64,000 nucleotides of DNA from Streptomyces sp. MRC013 (GTDB lineage Bacteria > Actinomycetota > Actinomycetes > Streptomycetales > Streptomycetaceae): contig NZ_CP094264.1 in the NCBI RefSeq assembly GCF_023614235.1, positions 2,914,001-2,978,000 on the forward strand, in the 5' to 3' direction. A program made the position numbers and the translations under genes. Below, piece after piece: positions 27,411 to 36,724 of this stretch. The first letter of the stretch is position 1. Each line of letters opens with the position of its first letter. The notes below the pieces were generated by a model. That model made no database searches and had not been told where the DNA came from. It was given only the letters and a program-made list of their open reading frames with translations.

Positions 27411-28817
27411 ATGATCCCGTTGACCTCCTCTTTACAGGCTCACACGTTCTCCGGTGCCGCGGCAGTGCAACCGAAGCGGCCGCGGACGCGGCCCCGTGCC
27501 GTACCGGTTCTGGTCTCGGCGGTGGTTCTCCTCGTCTACGCGTATTTCGCCCTGCGGGAACACCAGCGATTCGGCACCACCGGCTACGACCTCGGCATCT
27601 TCGGGCAGGGTGTCCGGGCTTACGCGGAGCTGCGCACGCCGGCCTCCGAGATCAGGACGGCGACAGCGCCGACCGCCTTCTCGGGGGAGGCGTATCCCCT
27701 GCTGGGTGACCATTTCCATCCGATCCTGGCTCTCCTCGCCCCGCTGTACCTCCTCGCACCCCGTGTGGAGTCCCTGCTGCTCGCGCAGGCCGCACTGGTG
27801 GCCGGGTCGGCCTATGTGATGGCGAACGCCGCCGGGCGGCACCTCGGACGGCCGTGGGCGGCCCTGTCGCTGGGACTCGCCTACGGCTTCTCGTGGGGCC
27901 TGCAGGAACTCATAGCCTTCGACTTCCACGAAGTGGCCTTCGCCGTGCCGCTCCTGGCGCTGGCGTGCTCGGCGTACCTCGACGGCCGGTGGGTGGCCGC
28001 CGCCTGGTGGGCGTCCGGTCTTCTCCTGGTCAAGGAGGACCTGGGCCTCACCGCGGCCGTCCTCGGCGTCCTCCTGCTCCGCCACCACCGGCGGGCCGGG
28101 CTGGCGCTCTGCGTCGGCGCCACCGCGGCCACGGGGCTCGTCACGCTGGTCGTGGTACCGGCGCTCGCTCCGGACGGCCGGTACGGCTACCTGAACCAGC
28201 AGTACCCGTACGGGTTGCTCGACGGCTGGTCGGTCAAGAGCCAGACGCTCGTGGCACTCCTGGCCGTCACGGCCGGACTGGTCCTCCGCAGCCCCCTCGG
28301 CCTTCTCACGCTCCCGACCCTGCTGTGGCGTCTCACCTCGCCCAATCCGGCCTACTGGGATGCGGCCCTGCACTACTCCGCCGTCCTCATGCCCATCGCC
28401 TTCGCCGCCCTCGTCGACGCCCTGCGCAAGGACGCACGGCTGCCTCTCCTCATCCCGCTGGCCGTCATGGTGCTCATGCTCCCGGCGAAACCGCTGGGGG
28501 ACCTGGCGACGCCGGACTTCCGGCGGGTGAGCCCCCGGGAGGCAGCGGCCCGCGCAGCGGTGGACCGGGTGCCCACCGGGGTCAGGGTGGCCGCGAGCAA
28601 CAGCCTGGCCCCGCACCTGATCGACCGCACCCGCACCTACCTCGCGGTACGGCGTGTCCTGCAGGAGCACACGGACATCGACTGGATCGCGGTGGACGTA
28701 CGCGAACCCTTTCCGGCGGGTGAGGCCGCGGCAGTGGTGCGGATAGCCGAGGCGAGGGGCTGGGCGCGTGTCCACTCCGACGGCGACATGGTCGTCCTCA
28801 GGCGTCCGGCCGCCTAG
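27411..28817 (+). CDS. DUF2079 polytopic membrane protein
   Basis: A 468-aa protein with about ten transmembrane helices. It has the DUF2079 hallmarks TTGYDLGIFGQGVRAYAE, LLGDHFHPILALLAPLY and FDFHEVAFAVPLLAL near the N-terminus, and a soluble C-terminal domain after residue 370 (AAVDRVPTGVRVAASNSLAP). The family resembles GT-C glycosyltransferases of the polyprenol type, but the reaction is unproven. ATG 27411 has AGGA 5-8 bp upstream; a GTG 30 bp earlier lacks a ribosome site. Confidence 0.82.
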   Translation: MIPLTSSLQAHTFSGAAAVQPKRPRTRPRAVPVLVSAVVLLVYAYFALREHQRFGTTGYDLGIFGQGVRAYAELRTPASEIRTATAPTAFSGEAYPLLGDHFHPILALLAPLYLLAPRVESLLLAQAALVAGSAYVMANAAGRHLGRPWAALSLGLAYGFSWGLQELIAFDFHEVAFAVPLLALACSAYLDGRWVAAAWWASGLLLVKEDLGLTAAVLGVLLLRHHRRAGLALCVGATAATGLVTLVVVPALAPDGRYGYLNQQYPYGLLDGWSVKSQTLVALLAVTAGLVLRSPLGLLTLPTLLWRLTSPNPAYWDAALHYSAVLMPIAFAALVDALRKDARLPLLIPLAVMVLMLPAKPLGDLATPDFRRVSPREAAARAAVDRVPTGVRVAASNSLAPHLIDRTRTYLAVRRVLQEHTDIDWIAVDVREPFPAGEAAAVVRIAEARGWARVHSDGDMVVLRRPAA

Positions 28818-28915
28818 GTACCGCCGTCCGCCCCGGAGGCGGGTGCGGGGCCGCCCCGGCACGGACGCGGGGTGGGGGTCCGCCGTCGCGGTCCTCGACG
28901 TGAACCGGGCGAGGC

Positions 28916-28956
28916 GCGGCCTCCCACCGTCGGCCCGTACGAGGGCGGGAGGCCGC
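28916..28956. terminator. Hairpin between DUF2079 gene and mshD
   Basis: Perfect 10-bp arms GCGGCCTCCC / GGGAGGCCGC with a 21-nt loop between convergent genes. Confidence 0.55.
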
Positions 28957-29009
28957 CCTCCGCCGGAGGCGCCGGCCCCTCGGGGGACGTCCCGCCGGGG
29001 CGGGCCGGG

Positions 29010-29982
29010 TCACGTCTCCGTGCGGTACATGAGGTCCACCTCGTGGGTGGCGAAACCCATCCCCTCGTACACGCGCAGCGCCGCGGTGTTGTCGGCGTCG
29101 ACGTACAGCATCGCCGTCGGCAGGCCCTGCGCGGCGAGGTGGCGCAGGCCGATCGCGGTGAGCGCCTTGCCGAGCCCCCCGCCCTGCGCGTCGGGGGGAG
29201 ACGCCGAGGACGTACACCTCGCCGAGCCGCTCCTCGGCGTGCACCTTCGTCCAGTGGAAGCCGGCCAGGGCGCCGTCGGACTCGCGTTCGGCGAGGAAGA
29301 AGCCCTTCGGGTCGAACCACGGCTCGTTCCTGCGGTCGTCCAGGTCGCGCTGGGTCAGGGCACCCTGCTCGGGGTGGTGCGCGAACGCGGCGGCGTTGAC
29401 GGCGAGCCACGCGGCGTCGTCCCGGCCGGGGACGAACGTGCGGACCGCCACCCCGGCCGGCAGGACCGGCTCGGGGACGTCGAGCGGGGCCAGGGGCCGG
29501 CGCAGCTGCCGCAGCTCCCGGAAGAGGGAGAGGCCCAGCACCTGCGCCAGGTGGCGGGCGGCGGGCTTGCCGCCGTGCGCCCACACCCGCAGCCGCTTGC
29601 CCGACTCCGCGAGCAGCGCCGAACCGAGCGCCCGCCCGTGGCCGCGCCCGCGCTGCGCGGGCGCGACGACCAGCTCGGCGGCCGGGGCCTCGATCGGGTC
29701 GGTGCCCTCCAGCTGGGCGTAGCCGGCGAGCCGGCCGGAGACGTGGAGCAGCAGGTGCCGCACGCCCTCACGCCGCCCGCCGCTCCCGGCGGAGTCACCC
29801 TGCGCCGCGGTGAAGGCCTTCAGCTGGAGCCTGCCCTGCTCGGACACGGCCTGCACGCCGTCGACGCGGGCGGCGTCGGCGAGCAGGTCGAGGACGTCCC
29901 GGGCCTGTCCGGGGGTGAGCTCGTCGAGGATTTCGATGCGGCGGCCCGCCTCGGGGGCTGTTGCGCGAACGTCAGTGGTCAT
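29010..29982 (-). pseudogene. mshD: Mycothiol synthase MshD, single-base frameshift
   Basis: MshD acetylates Cys-GlcN-Ins with acetyl-CoA, the last step of mycothiol synthesis. The N-terminal GNAT repeat is complete (VVAPAQRGRGHGRALGSALL). The C-terminal repeat begins normally (EPWFDPKGFFLAERESDGAL and LGEVYVLGVSP) but then leaves frame. One base on, the proper sequence resumes: DAQGGGLGKALTAIGLRHL, MLYVDADNTAALRVYEGMGF and a final MYRTET before TGA. The shift is at six G on the plus strand (29193-29198) where five are needed; the span of 973 bp is one base over a multiple of three. Mycothiol is expected in all Streptomyces, so a sequencing error is likely; otherwise this is a real lesion. 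Corrected length is 323 aa. Confidence 0.88.
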
Positions 29983-30164
29983 GGGTACGAGCCTACGGGG
30001 GGAGGGTGCGGCCCGGCGGGTGACGGCAACCAGGTCGTAACCCGGGTCCCCCTGTTGTGCTACGCGCGTTGACCTTAGGCTGCGCTCGGCAGACCAGGAG
30101 CCATGACCCCCGGCGTCGCCTGACGCCGCGTGAGGTCGTGTGGCGTCGAAGGGGAAAGGGACAC

Positions 30165-31988
30165 ATGTCAGCTACACGGCACGAAAAGCCCATGGGGCGG
30201 CGGATCATCGCCGCCGCGGCCGGCGTCGCCGCCCTCGGCGCGCTGGTGGCGGCCCTCCCGGCCGGCGCGGCCGAGGGGGCCGGCGCGGACGGCCGGACGT
30301 ACGGCGGGAAGGCCCTCGGCCGCACCGTCGACGTGCAGCTGCTCTCCTTCAACGACCTGCACGGCAACCTGGAGCCCCCGGCCGGCTCCTCCGGCGAGGT
30401 CACGCACGTCCACGAGGACGGCACCACCGAGAAGATCAAGGCCGGCGGCGTCGAGTACCTCGCCACGCACCTGCGCGACGCCCGCAGGGGCAACCGCTAC
30501 TCGATCACCGCGGCGGCCGGCGACATGATCGGCGCCTCGCCCCTGGTCTCCGGACTGTTCCACGACGAGCCGACGGTCGAGGCGCTCAACAAGCTGAAGC
30601 TCGACGTCAGCTCGGTCGGCAACCACGAGTTCGACGAGGGCGCGGCCGAGCTGGCCCGCATCCAGAACGGCGGCTGCCACCCCGTCGACGGCTGCGCCGA
30701 GGGCACGACGTACGAGGGCGCCGCCTTCCCCTACCTGGCGGCGAACGTCACGAACGAGAGGACCGGCAAGCCGGTCCTCGACCCGTACTTCGTCTGGGAG
30801 AAGAGGGGCGTCCGCATCGGTTTCATCGGAGTGACCCTGGAGGGCACCCCGAACATCGTCAACGCCGAGGGCATCAAGGGCCTGAAGTTCGGCGACGAGG
30901 TCGAGGCGATCGACAGGTACACGAAGGTCCTGGAGCGCAAGGGCGTCAGGTCCATCGTCGCCCTGATCCACGAGGGCGGCGCCCCGGCGTCCTCCGCGTA
31001 CAACTACGACTGCGACAGCCCCGGCCCGGGCGACGGCATCTCCGGTCCGGTCGTCGACATCGCCAGGAGGCTCAACCCGCAGGTCGACGCCCTGGTCACC
31101 GGTCACACCCACCAGGCGTACGCCTGCACCGTCCCGGACCCGGCGGGCAAGCCGCGCACGGTCACCTCCGCGGCCTCGTTCGGCAAGCTGTACACCGACA
31201 CGACCCTCACCTACGACCGCGCCACCAGGGACATCGTCCGCACCGCCGTCGCCTCCGCGAACCACGTGGTCACCCGCGACGTCCCCAAGGCCGCGGACAT
31301 GACCGGCCTGATCGCCAAGTGGAACGGCCTGGCCGCGCCGATCGCCAACCGCCCGGTGGGCCACATCGCCGCCGACATCGGCGGCCGCGGTTCGAACGCG
31401 TACGAGAAGCCGCTCGGCGACCTGATCGCCGACGCGCAGCTGGAGGGCCTCGCCCCGGCCGACAGGGGCGGGGCGCAGATCGCCTTCATGAACCCGGGCG
31501 GCATCCGCGCCGACCTGGTGCACGCCAGGTCCGGCAGCGAGGCGGCGGACGGCATCGTGACGTACGGCGAGGCGTACACCGTGCAGCCGTTCACCAACAT
31601 GATGACCACCGTCGACCTGACCGGCGCGCAGATCATCACCGCGCTCCGGCAGCAGGTCAGCGGGGCGAACGAGGCCTCGCCGAAGATCCTGCAGGTGTCG
31701 AGGGGCTTCACGTACACCCTGGACACGACGAAGACCGGCGCCGCCCGCGTCGACGCGTCCTCGGTGAGGTTGAACGGCAAGCCGCTCGACCCGGCCGGGA
31801 CGTACCGCGTCGCGATGAACGAGTTCCTCGCGGGCGGCGGCGACGGCTTCCCGGCCCTCGGCCAGGGCACGAACAAGCTGGTCGGCGCCTCCGACCTGGA
31901 GGTCTTCACCGCCTACCTGGGCGCGCACTCCTCGCCGGACGCCCCGCTGAAGCCGCCGGCGGCGGACCGGATCACGGTCGTCGGGTAG
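30165..31988 (+). CDS. Secreted 5'-nucleotidase / 2',3'-cyclic phosphodiesterase family
   Basis: A 607-aa secreted metallophosphatase. The signal peptide spans residues 1-36 with cleavage near AGAAEG. The calcineurin-like domain shows all metal motifs: SFNDLHGNLE, AAGDMIGASP, VSSVGNHEFDEG and ALVTGHTHQ. The 5'-nucleotidase C-terminal domain has GDLIADAQLEG, FMNPGGIRADL and the substrate-binding MNEFLAGGGDGFP. ATG 30165 has AAAGGG 5 bp upstream. It salvages nucleosides and phosphate from extracellular nucleotides, which fits the phosphate theme nearby. Confidence 0.93.
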   Translation: MSATRHEKPMGRRIIAAAAGVAALGALVAALPAGAAEGAGADGRTYGGKALGRTVDVQLLSFNDLHGNLEPPAGSSGEVTHVHEDGTTEKIKAGGVEYLATHLRDARRGNRYSITAAAGDMIGASPLVSGLFHDEPTVEALNKLKLDVSSVGNHEFDEGAAELARIQNGGCHPVDGCAEGTTYEGAAFPYLAANVTNERTGKPVLDPYFVWEKRGVRIGFIGVTLEGTPNIVNAEGIKGLKFGDEVEAIDRYTKVLERKGVRSIVALIHEGGAPASSAYNYDCDSPGPGDGISGPVVDIARRLNPQVDALVTGHTHQAYACTVPDPAGKPRTVTSAASFGKLYTDTTLTYDRATRDIVRTAVASANHVVTRDVPKAADMTGLIAKWNGLAAPIANRPVGHIAADIGGRGSNAYEKPLGDLIADAQLEGLAPADRGGAQIAFMNPGGIRADLVHARSGSEAADGIVTYGEAYTVQPFTNMMTTVDLTGAQIITALRQQVSGANEASPKILQVSRGFTYTLDTTKTGAARVDASSVRLNGKPLDPAGTYRVAMNEFLAGGGDGFPALGQGTNKLVGASDLEVFTAYLGAHSSPDAPLKPPAADRITVVG

Positions 31989-32006
31989 GACCCCCGGCGA
32001 TCCGAA

Positions 32007-32037
32007 GGGGCGGCGGACGGGACCGGTCCGCCGCCCC
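32007..32037. terminator. Terminator between nucleotidase and protease genes
   Basis: Perfect 12-bp arms GGGGCGGCGGAC / GTCCGCCGCCCC with a 7-nt loop, shared by two convergent genes. Confidence 0.75.
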
Positions 32038-32243
32038 CCTCCTTTCCGGGGCGGGCGGGGCGGCGCCGGCGGAGTCCTTGCCGGGCGGGAGGAGCGGGGC
32101 GGACGCCCCGTCCGGGGGCGGCGGGCCACCCGCCGGGGCGGGGCCGGGCGCCCCGTCCGGGGGCGTGCGGGAGCAGGGGCGGCGGGACGGGATCCGGCGG
32201 CGGTGTCCGGGCGGGGCCGGCGCGGAGCGGCGCGGTGGGCGGG

Positions 32244-33227
32244 TCAGCCGCCGCGGAGGGCGTCCAGGCCGGACTTGAGGGTGTCGACCGGGATGGCGAA
32301 GCCGAGACCGACGCTGCCGGCGCCGGCGGGGTCGGTGGCGGCGTCCGGCGAGTACATCGCCGAGTTGATGCCGATGACCTCGCCCTTCAGGTTGATCAGG
32401 GCGCCGCCGGAGTTGCCGGGGTTGAGGGCGGCGTCGGTCTGGATCGCCTTGTACGCGGCCGGCGGGGAACCGGTGGCGCCGCCGTGCCCGGACGTCCGGT
32501 TCCGCCGGTCGGTCCGCCCGCTGTCGCCGCCGTCCCCGGTGACGGTCACGTCCCGGTCGAGGGCGGAGACGATGCCGCTGGTCACGGTGGTGGTGAGGCC
32601 CTCGGGCGAACCGATCGCGACGACCTGGTCACCGACCCTGACCGTGTCGGAGTCCCCGAGCACGGCCGCCTTGAGGCCCTCGGCGCCGCGGAGCCTGATC
32701 AGCGCGAGGTCCTTGACGGGGTCGGTGCCGACCACGTCGGCCGCGCGGACGGTGCCGTCGCCGAGCCGGACCTCGATGCCGGAGGCGCCCGCGATGACGT
32801 GGTGGTTGGTGACGACCTCGCCGTCCCCGGTGATGACCACGCCGGACCCGGTGGAGCCCCCGGAGCCGGAGGCGGCCCTGATCTCCACGATGCTGGGGGA
32901 GACGGCCTGCGCGACCCCGGCGACCGCGTCGGCGCCCGATCGCGGGACGGTCGCCCCGGAGGCCCCCGCGGGGACGGCCGCCGTGCCGTCGGCCGCGAGG
33001 TTCTGGGCGAGGGCGCCCACCCCGCCCCCGACGACGGCGGCCGCGACGGCGACGGCGGTGATCAACCCGCCCGGCCGCCCGGCCCGGTGGCGGCGGTGCC
33101 GCCGGGTGCCGGCGCGGCCCGTGGGCGCGTGCGCGGGCGGCGGTGGGACCGGGCCGTGGAACCCGGCGTACCGCTGTGGTTCGTCGTTCCCCTGGTGGCC
33201 GGCGGTGCGGCCGTCGTGGTCCGTCAT
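32244..33227 (-). CDS. HtrA/DegP-like trypsin-fold serine protease, no PDZ domain
   Basis: A 327-aa membrane-anchored protease. Residues 1-50 are cytoplasmic, Pro/Arg-rich; one helix LITAVAVAAAVVGGGVGALA anchors the protein. The chymotrypsin-fold domain has the catalytic triad in VVTNHHVIAG (His), DPVKDLALIRL (Asp) and NPGNSGGALI (Ser). The usual HtrA C-terminal PDZ domain is absent, since the chain ends at SGLDALRGG just after the protease fold. A Gly/Asp/Arg-rich insert (about residues 225-255) interrupts the barrel. The start is ATG 33227. A role in envelope stress or protein processing is likely. Confidence 0.88.
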   Translation of the reverse strand: MTDHDGRTAGHQGNDEPQRYAGFHGPVPPPPAHAPTGRAGTRRHRRHRAGRPGGLITAVAVAAAVVGGGVGALAQNLAADGTAAVPAGASGATVPRSGADAVAGVAQAVSPSIVEIRAASGSGGSTGSGVVITGDGEVVTNHHVIAGASGIEVRLGDGTVRAADVVGTDPVKDLALIRLRGAEGLKAAVLGDSDTVRVGDQVVAIGSPEGLTTTVTSGIVSALDRDVTVTGDGGDSGRTDRRNRTSGHGGATGSPPAAYKAIQTDAALNPGNSGGALINLKGEVIGINSAMYSPDAATDPAGAGSVGLGFAIPVDTLKSGLDALRGG

Positions 33228-33320
33228 GTGCACGCCTGGCTCCGGCAGATGAGAGGTCCCTGACGAGGCCCCGGGAGGGGCGGTGGAACCCCGTATGCCC
33301 GGCACGAGGACGGACATTCG

Positions 33321-33530
33321 AGGCGCGGGCGGCGGAGGTGCGGCGGTGCGGGGAGGCGGAGGTCCGGAGGCGCGGCGGTGCGCGGAGGCGGAGGCGGCGG
33401 TGCGGGGAGGCGGAGGTCCGGCGCCGCGGAGGTGCGGAGTCGGTGGTGCGGCGCCGCGGAGGTGCGGGAGCCGGCGGCCGCGCGGAGTCGGAGGTGCGGT
33501 GGTGCGGGGAGCCGGCGGCCGCGCGGGCTT
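33321..33530. repeat. Degenerate GC-rich tandem repeats upstream of the protease gene
   Basis: Short units such as GGAGGTGCGG, GGAGGCGGAGGTCCGG and GAGCCGGCGGCCGCGCGG recur imperfectly over about 210 bp. The only open frames are repetitive Gly/Arg peptides, so it is non-coding. Confidence 0.65.
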
Positions 33531-34037
33531 CCGGCCGCTGACGGGCCGCCAGTGCGGTGCCGCAGTAAATGCGGGATTCACCGCGGCGGAGCCCCTACCG
33601 TGATCGTCGCGGGCCGCGGCGAACCACTCCGGCCGCCAGGGCGAGGTGTACGCGTTCACTGCGGCAGCGCCGGAAGGGCGGGGCGGGCGTGACGACCGAA
33701 CCAGTGACCGAACTCGGAGCAGGGGGCGTGCTTCGGTTGCCGCGCGCCCGCGTCGTGCCTACGTGCGCTCCTCCGGCCTCGTACACCGCGGCGGCCGAGC
33801 GGTACCTCACCGGTGCGGGCGTGCGAAGTCCTCCGCGCGGACCTACCGGATCCCGCTGACGACGTGGGGTGGACGTTCGCCGCCGAGCGCGACCCGGCCG
33901 CCCGCCGCCGCGGGTGAGCCCTCAAGGGTCGACCTGGCGGCTATCTGCTCCCCGGTGTCCGAACCAGGGCTACCGAACCGTGAACCAGGTCTTGTCGCGC
34001 TCTCGGTCGCGCTTGCGTTCGCTCCCCATCTCCTGGA
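33531..34037. other. Interval at the edge of an accessory insert, no clear gene
   Basis: Frames on both strands give no recognisable protein. A plus-strand peptide from about 33690 (MTTEPVTELGAGGVLRLP) starts plausibly but degenerates. Composition is irregular, as expected for a junction of inserted DNA. Confidence 0.35.
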
Positions 34038-34673
34038 TCACACGTGCTCTTCCCGCTCTTCCCGACGGACGGAGAAGGCACCCGCGGCAGCCGCCAGGAC
34101 CGCCGACTCCGCCGCCCGTTCCGGGAGTTGCGGATCCGGATCGGCACGCAGGAGCACTAGCCGGTGGTAGAGCGGCGCCGTGGCGGCGATCAGCAGGCTC
34201 CGCGCGTCCGTGTGCTGTGCGGGAAGCTCACCGCGCTCGACGGCGCGCTCGACGAGGATCTCGCACTGGGCGTACCGGTCCGTCCACAACCGGGTCTGGG
34301 CCCGCGCGGCCCGTTCGGAGTGGAACGAGGCGGCCATCAGGGCGACGGCGAACGACGGCCGTACGACCAGGGATTCCTGGATCTCCTGGTTGAGGGCCGT
34401 CAGATCGCCGCGCAGCGAGCCGGTGTCCGGCGGCTGCCACTCGACCTCGCCGGCGGCGTCGATGACGTCGACGAGCAGGCCGCCGACATCGCGCCAACGC
34501 CGGTAGACCGTGGCTCGGTGCACTCCGGCGCGCGTCGCGACACCCTCCATCGTGAGTCCTTCGTGACCGCCTTCAGCGAGTTCGGCGCGCACCGCATCGA
34601 GGACCTGGGCGCGGATGCGGGCGGTGCGACCGCCCGGACGGCGGTCCGACGTCGTGTCCAGTGGGTCTGTCAT
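34038..34673 (-). CDS. TetR-family transcriptional regulator
   Basis: A 211-aa regulator. Its N-terminal HTH is typical: LDAVRAELAEGGHEGLTMEG then VATRAGVHRATVYRRW. The C-terminal ligand domain is of the TetR_C type with LIAATAPLYHRLVLL. It is divergent from the CatB-type acetyltransferase, with a perfect GCGACA-GT-TGTCGC palindrome in the 99-bp interval. It is therefore the likely local repressor of that gene. The inducer is unknown. Confidence 0.88.
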   Translation of the reverse strand: MTDPLDTTSDRRPGGRTARIRAQVLDAVRAELAEGGHEGLTMEGVATRAGVHRATVYRRWRDVGGLLVDVIDAAGEVEWQPPDTGSLRGDLTALNQEIQESLVVRPSFAVALMAASFHSERAARAQTRLWTDRYAQCEILVERAVERGELPAQHTDARSLLIAATAPLYHRLVLLRADPDPQLPERAAESAVLAAAAGAFSVRREEREEHV

Positions 34674-34726
34674 CGGCGATCAGTATCCGGTTGATCAAGG
34701 CGGCAGGGCCGTGCCAGCATCTTAAC

Positions 34727-34740
34727 GCGACAGTTGTCGC
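34727..34740. promoter_or_regulatory. Candidate TetR operator
   Basis: Perfect arms GCGACA and TGTCGC around GT, 33 bp before the acetyltransferase ATG and 54 bp from the tetR start. Binding by the neighbouring TetR is inferred from position. Confidence 0.6.
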
Positions 34741-34772
34741 TCCAGGTTCACCGGAGAGGAACCGCCTCCACG

Positions 34773-35426
34773 ATGCCGCCCGTTCCCGCTGACCCCACCG
34801 TGCTCCACCCGATGCCCGGGCACCCGCGCGTGGTTCTGCTCAAGCCGCTGGTGGAGTCGCCGCTGATCGAGGTCGGTGACTTCACCTACTACGACGACCC
34901 GGACGACCCGACCGCGTTCGAGACGCGCAACGTCCTGTACCACTACGGCCCCGAACGGCTTGTCATCGGCAGGTACTGCGCGTTGGGGACGGGCACCCGG
35001 TTCATCATGAACGGCGCCAACCATCGCATGGACGGTCCTTCCACCTTCCCGTTCCCCACGATGGGGGGCTCCTGGGCGGAGCACTTCGACCTGATCACCG
35101 ACCTGCCCGGCCGGGGCGACACAGTCGTCGGCAACGACGTGTGGTTCGGCCACGGCGCCACGGTCATGCCCGGTGTACGCATCGGCCACGGCGCGATCGT
35201 CGCCGCCGGCGCCGTGGTCACCGGCGACGTCCCCGACTACGGCATCGTCGGCGGCAACCCCGCCCGGCTCATCCGCACCCGCTACGACGCTGCGGACATC
35301 GCCCGGCTCCTCGCCGTGGCGTGGTGGGACTGGCCCGTGCAGCACATCACCGGGCACGTACGGACGATCATGTCGGGGACCGTCGCCGACCTGGAGGAGG
35401 CCGCCGCGCGGGTCGACCAGCCCTGA
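34773..35426 (+). CDS. CatB-type xenobiotic O-acetyltransferase (left-handed beta-helix)
   Basis: A 217-aa hexapeptide-repeat acyltransferase of the Vat/CatB/XAT group. Diagnostic elements: [20 protein letters not shown] with the catalytic His, [26 protein letters not shown], and [20 protein letters not shown]. Family members inactivate streptogramin A or chloramphenicol, though many chromosomal ones have unknown substrates. The start is ATG 34773, after GGAGAGG. The divergent TetR and the broken macrolide-type glycosyltransferase downstream fit a self-resistance or xenobiotic module. Confidence 0.87.
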   Translation: MPPVPADPTVLHPMPGHPRVVLLKPLVESPLIEVGDFTYYDDPDDPTAFETRNVLYHYGPERLVIGRYCALGTGTRFIMNGANHRMDGPSTFPFPTMGGSWAEHFDLITDLPGRGDTVVGNDVWFGHGATVMPGVRIGHGAIVAAGAVVTGDVPDYGIVGGNPARLIRTRYDAADIARLLAVAWWDWPVQHITGHVRTIMSGTVADLEEAAARVDQP

Positions 35427-35484
35427 CAGCGCGTCCTCGCCACACCGCCCGCTCCCGTCCCGCACCGGAAACGAGTGATCGCCC

Positions 35485-36380
35485 GTGTCCCGTCCCCGCG
35501 CCCATGTCGCGATGGTCGGCGTCCCCATCGTCAGTCACGTCCTGCCCAGCCTCGCGCTCATCCGTGAGCTGGTGGACCGCGGGCACCGGGTCACCTACGC
35601 CAACGACCCGTTCGTGGCCGACCGGATCGAATCCACCGGCGCGGAGCTGGTGCCGTGCACCTCCACGTTGCCCGTCGAGGACAACGACTGACCCGCCGAT
35701 CCCATCGCAGCGGCGAGCCTCTTCCTCGACGACGCCGTCCAGGCGCTCCCGCAACTGCGCGCCGTCTACGACGACGATCCGGCCGACCTGTACCTCTACG
35801 ACATCGGCGCCTATGCCGCGCGCGCCCTCGCCGAAGCCCAGGGCCGTCCCCTCGTGCAGCTGTCCCCGACGTTCGTCGGCTGGGACGGCTACCAGGAGGA
35901 AGTCGCGGCTCACCTGCGGAAGTCGCCGGGCGCCGATGCGTACCGGGACAGGTTCGCACGGTGGCTCGCCGACTGCGGTGCGACCACTACGGACGTGGAC
36001 ACGTTCTCCGGCCCGCCCGCCCGAGCCCTCGCCCTGATCCCGAGAGCGATGCAGCCGCACGCCGATCGAGTCGACACCGACACGGTGACCTTCGTCGGCC
36101 CCTGCTCCGACGCCCGAGCGGACACGGACGGCTGGACCCGCCCGGCGACCGCGGACAACGTGCTGCTGGTCTCGCTCGGCTCGGCGTACACGCGCCAGCC
36201 CGCGTTCTACCGCCGGTGCATCGCGGCCTTCGGCGGGCTGCCCGGCTGGCACGTCGTACTCCAGATCGGCAAGTACACCGACCCCGGGGAACTCGGCACC
36301 ATCCCGCCCAACGTCGAAGTGCACTCCTGGGTCCCGCAGCGGGCGATCCTGGAACAGGCCGACGCCTTCGTCCCGGTCGA
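35485..36380 (+). pseudogene. Macrolide-type glycosyltransferase (MGT/OleD-like), nonsense-mutated and truncated
   Basis: The N-terminal part opens with HVAMVGVPIVSHVLPSLALI, like the UDP-sugar MGT family that inactivates macrolides. After VEDND an in-frame TGA (35689-35691) appears where the family usually has Trp (N-x-D-W-P-x-D-P). The same frame then continues with PADPIAAASLFLDDAVQALP, VQLSPTFVGWDGYQEE, VLLVSLGSAYTRQPAFYRRC and VEVHSWVPQRAILEQADAFV. It breaks down near 36370, exactly where the donor-binding THAGMGS motif should follow. About 100 C-terminal residues are missing. It is therefore inactive twice over. It is co-directional with the acetyltransferase (58 bp). Confidence 0.85.
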
Positions 36381-36724
36381 CCGTCCTGGTGGAGCGCGCC
36401 GGCGCGAGGTCCGGCCGGCTCCCGTCCTCCCCGGCTCCCGCCCTCCCCGGCCGCCGACCGGTACGGCTGCGCGGAGCCGTGGCCGTCCCGGATTCGTTCC
36501 GCACCCGCGTCATGCCGTCTTCGAGCAGCGTTCGGACCCCGATCAGGTCCTCCGGCTTCCCGTCCTGCCGCGTCGGTGCTCCTCCGCCCACCCGAGATCA
36601 CTCGTCCAACTCAACGAGACGCCCAGTAAGGGGAAACGACGACCACGGCAGTCACACGGCGCCACGTGTCCGTTGGCCGTAGCCATACGGGAACAGGGCC
36701 GGGGAGGCAGCCGCGCGCAGGCGG
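36381..36724. other. Interval after the glycosyltransferase fragment, no clear gene
   Basis: The lost 3' part of the glycosyltransferase is not found here. A minus-strand peptide with PEDLIGVRTLLEDGMTRV slightly resembles an oxidoreductase tail but cannot be supported. Confidence 0.35.

Noticed and set aside
33690..33859. Short plus-strand peptide MTTEPVTELGAGGVLRLP
   Set aside because: Only the first residues look natural; no ribosome site and no known family.
36543..36640. Possible minus-strand oxidoreductase tail (PEDLIGVRTLLEDG)
   Set aside because: Resemblance limited to a dozen residues and no continuation of the family pattern.
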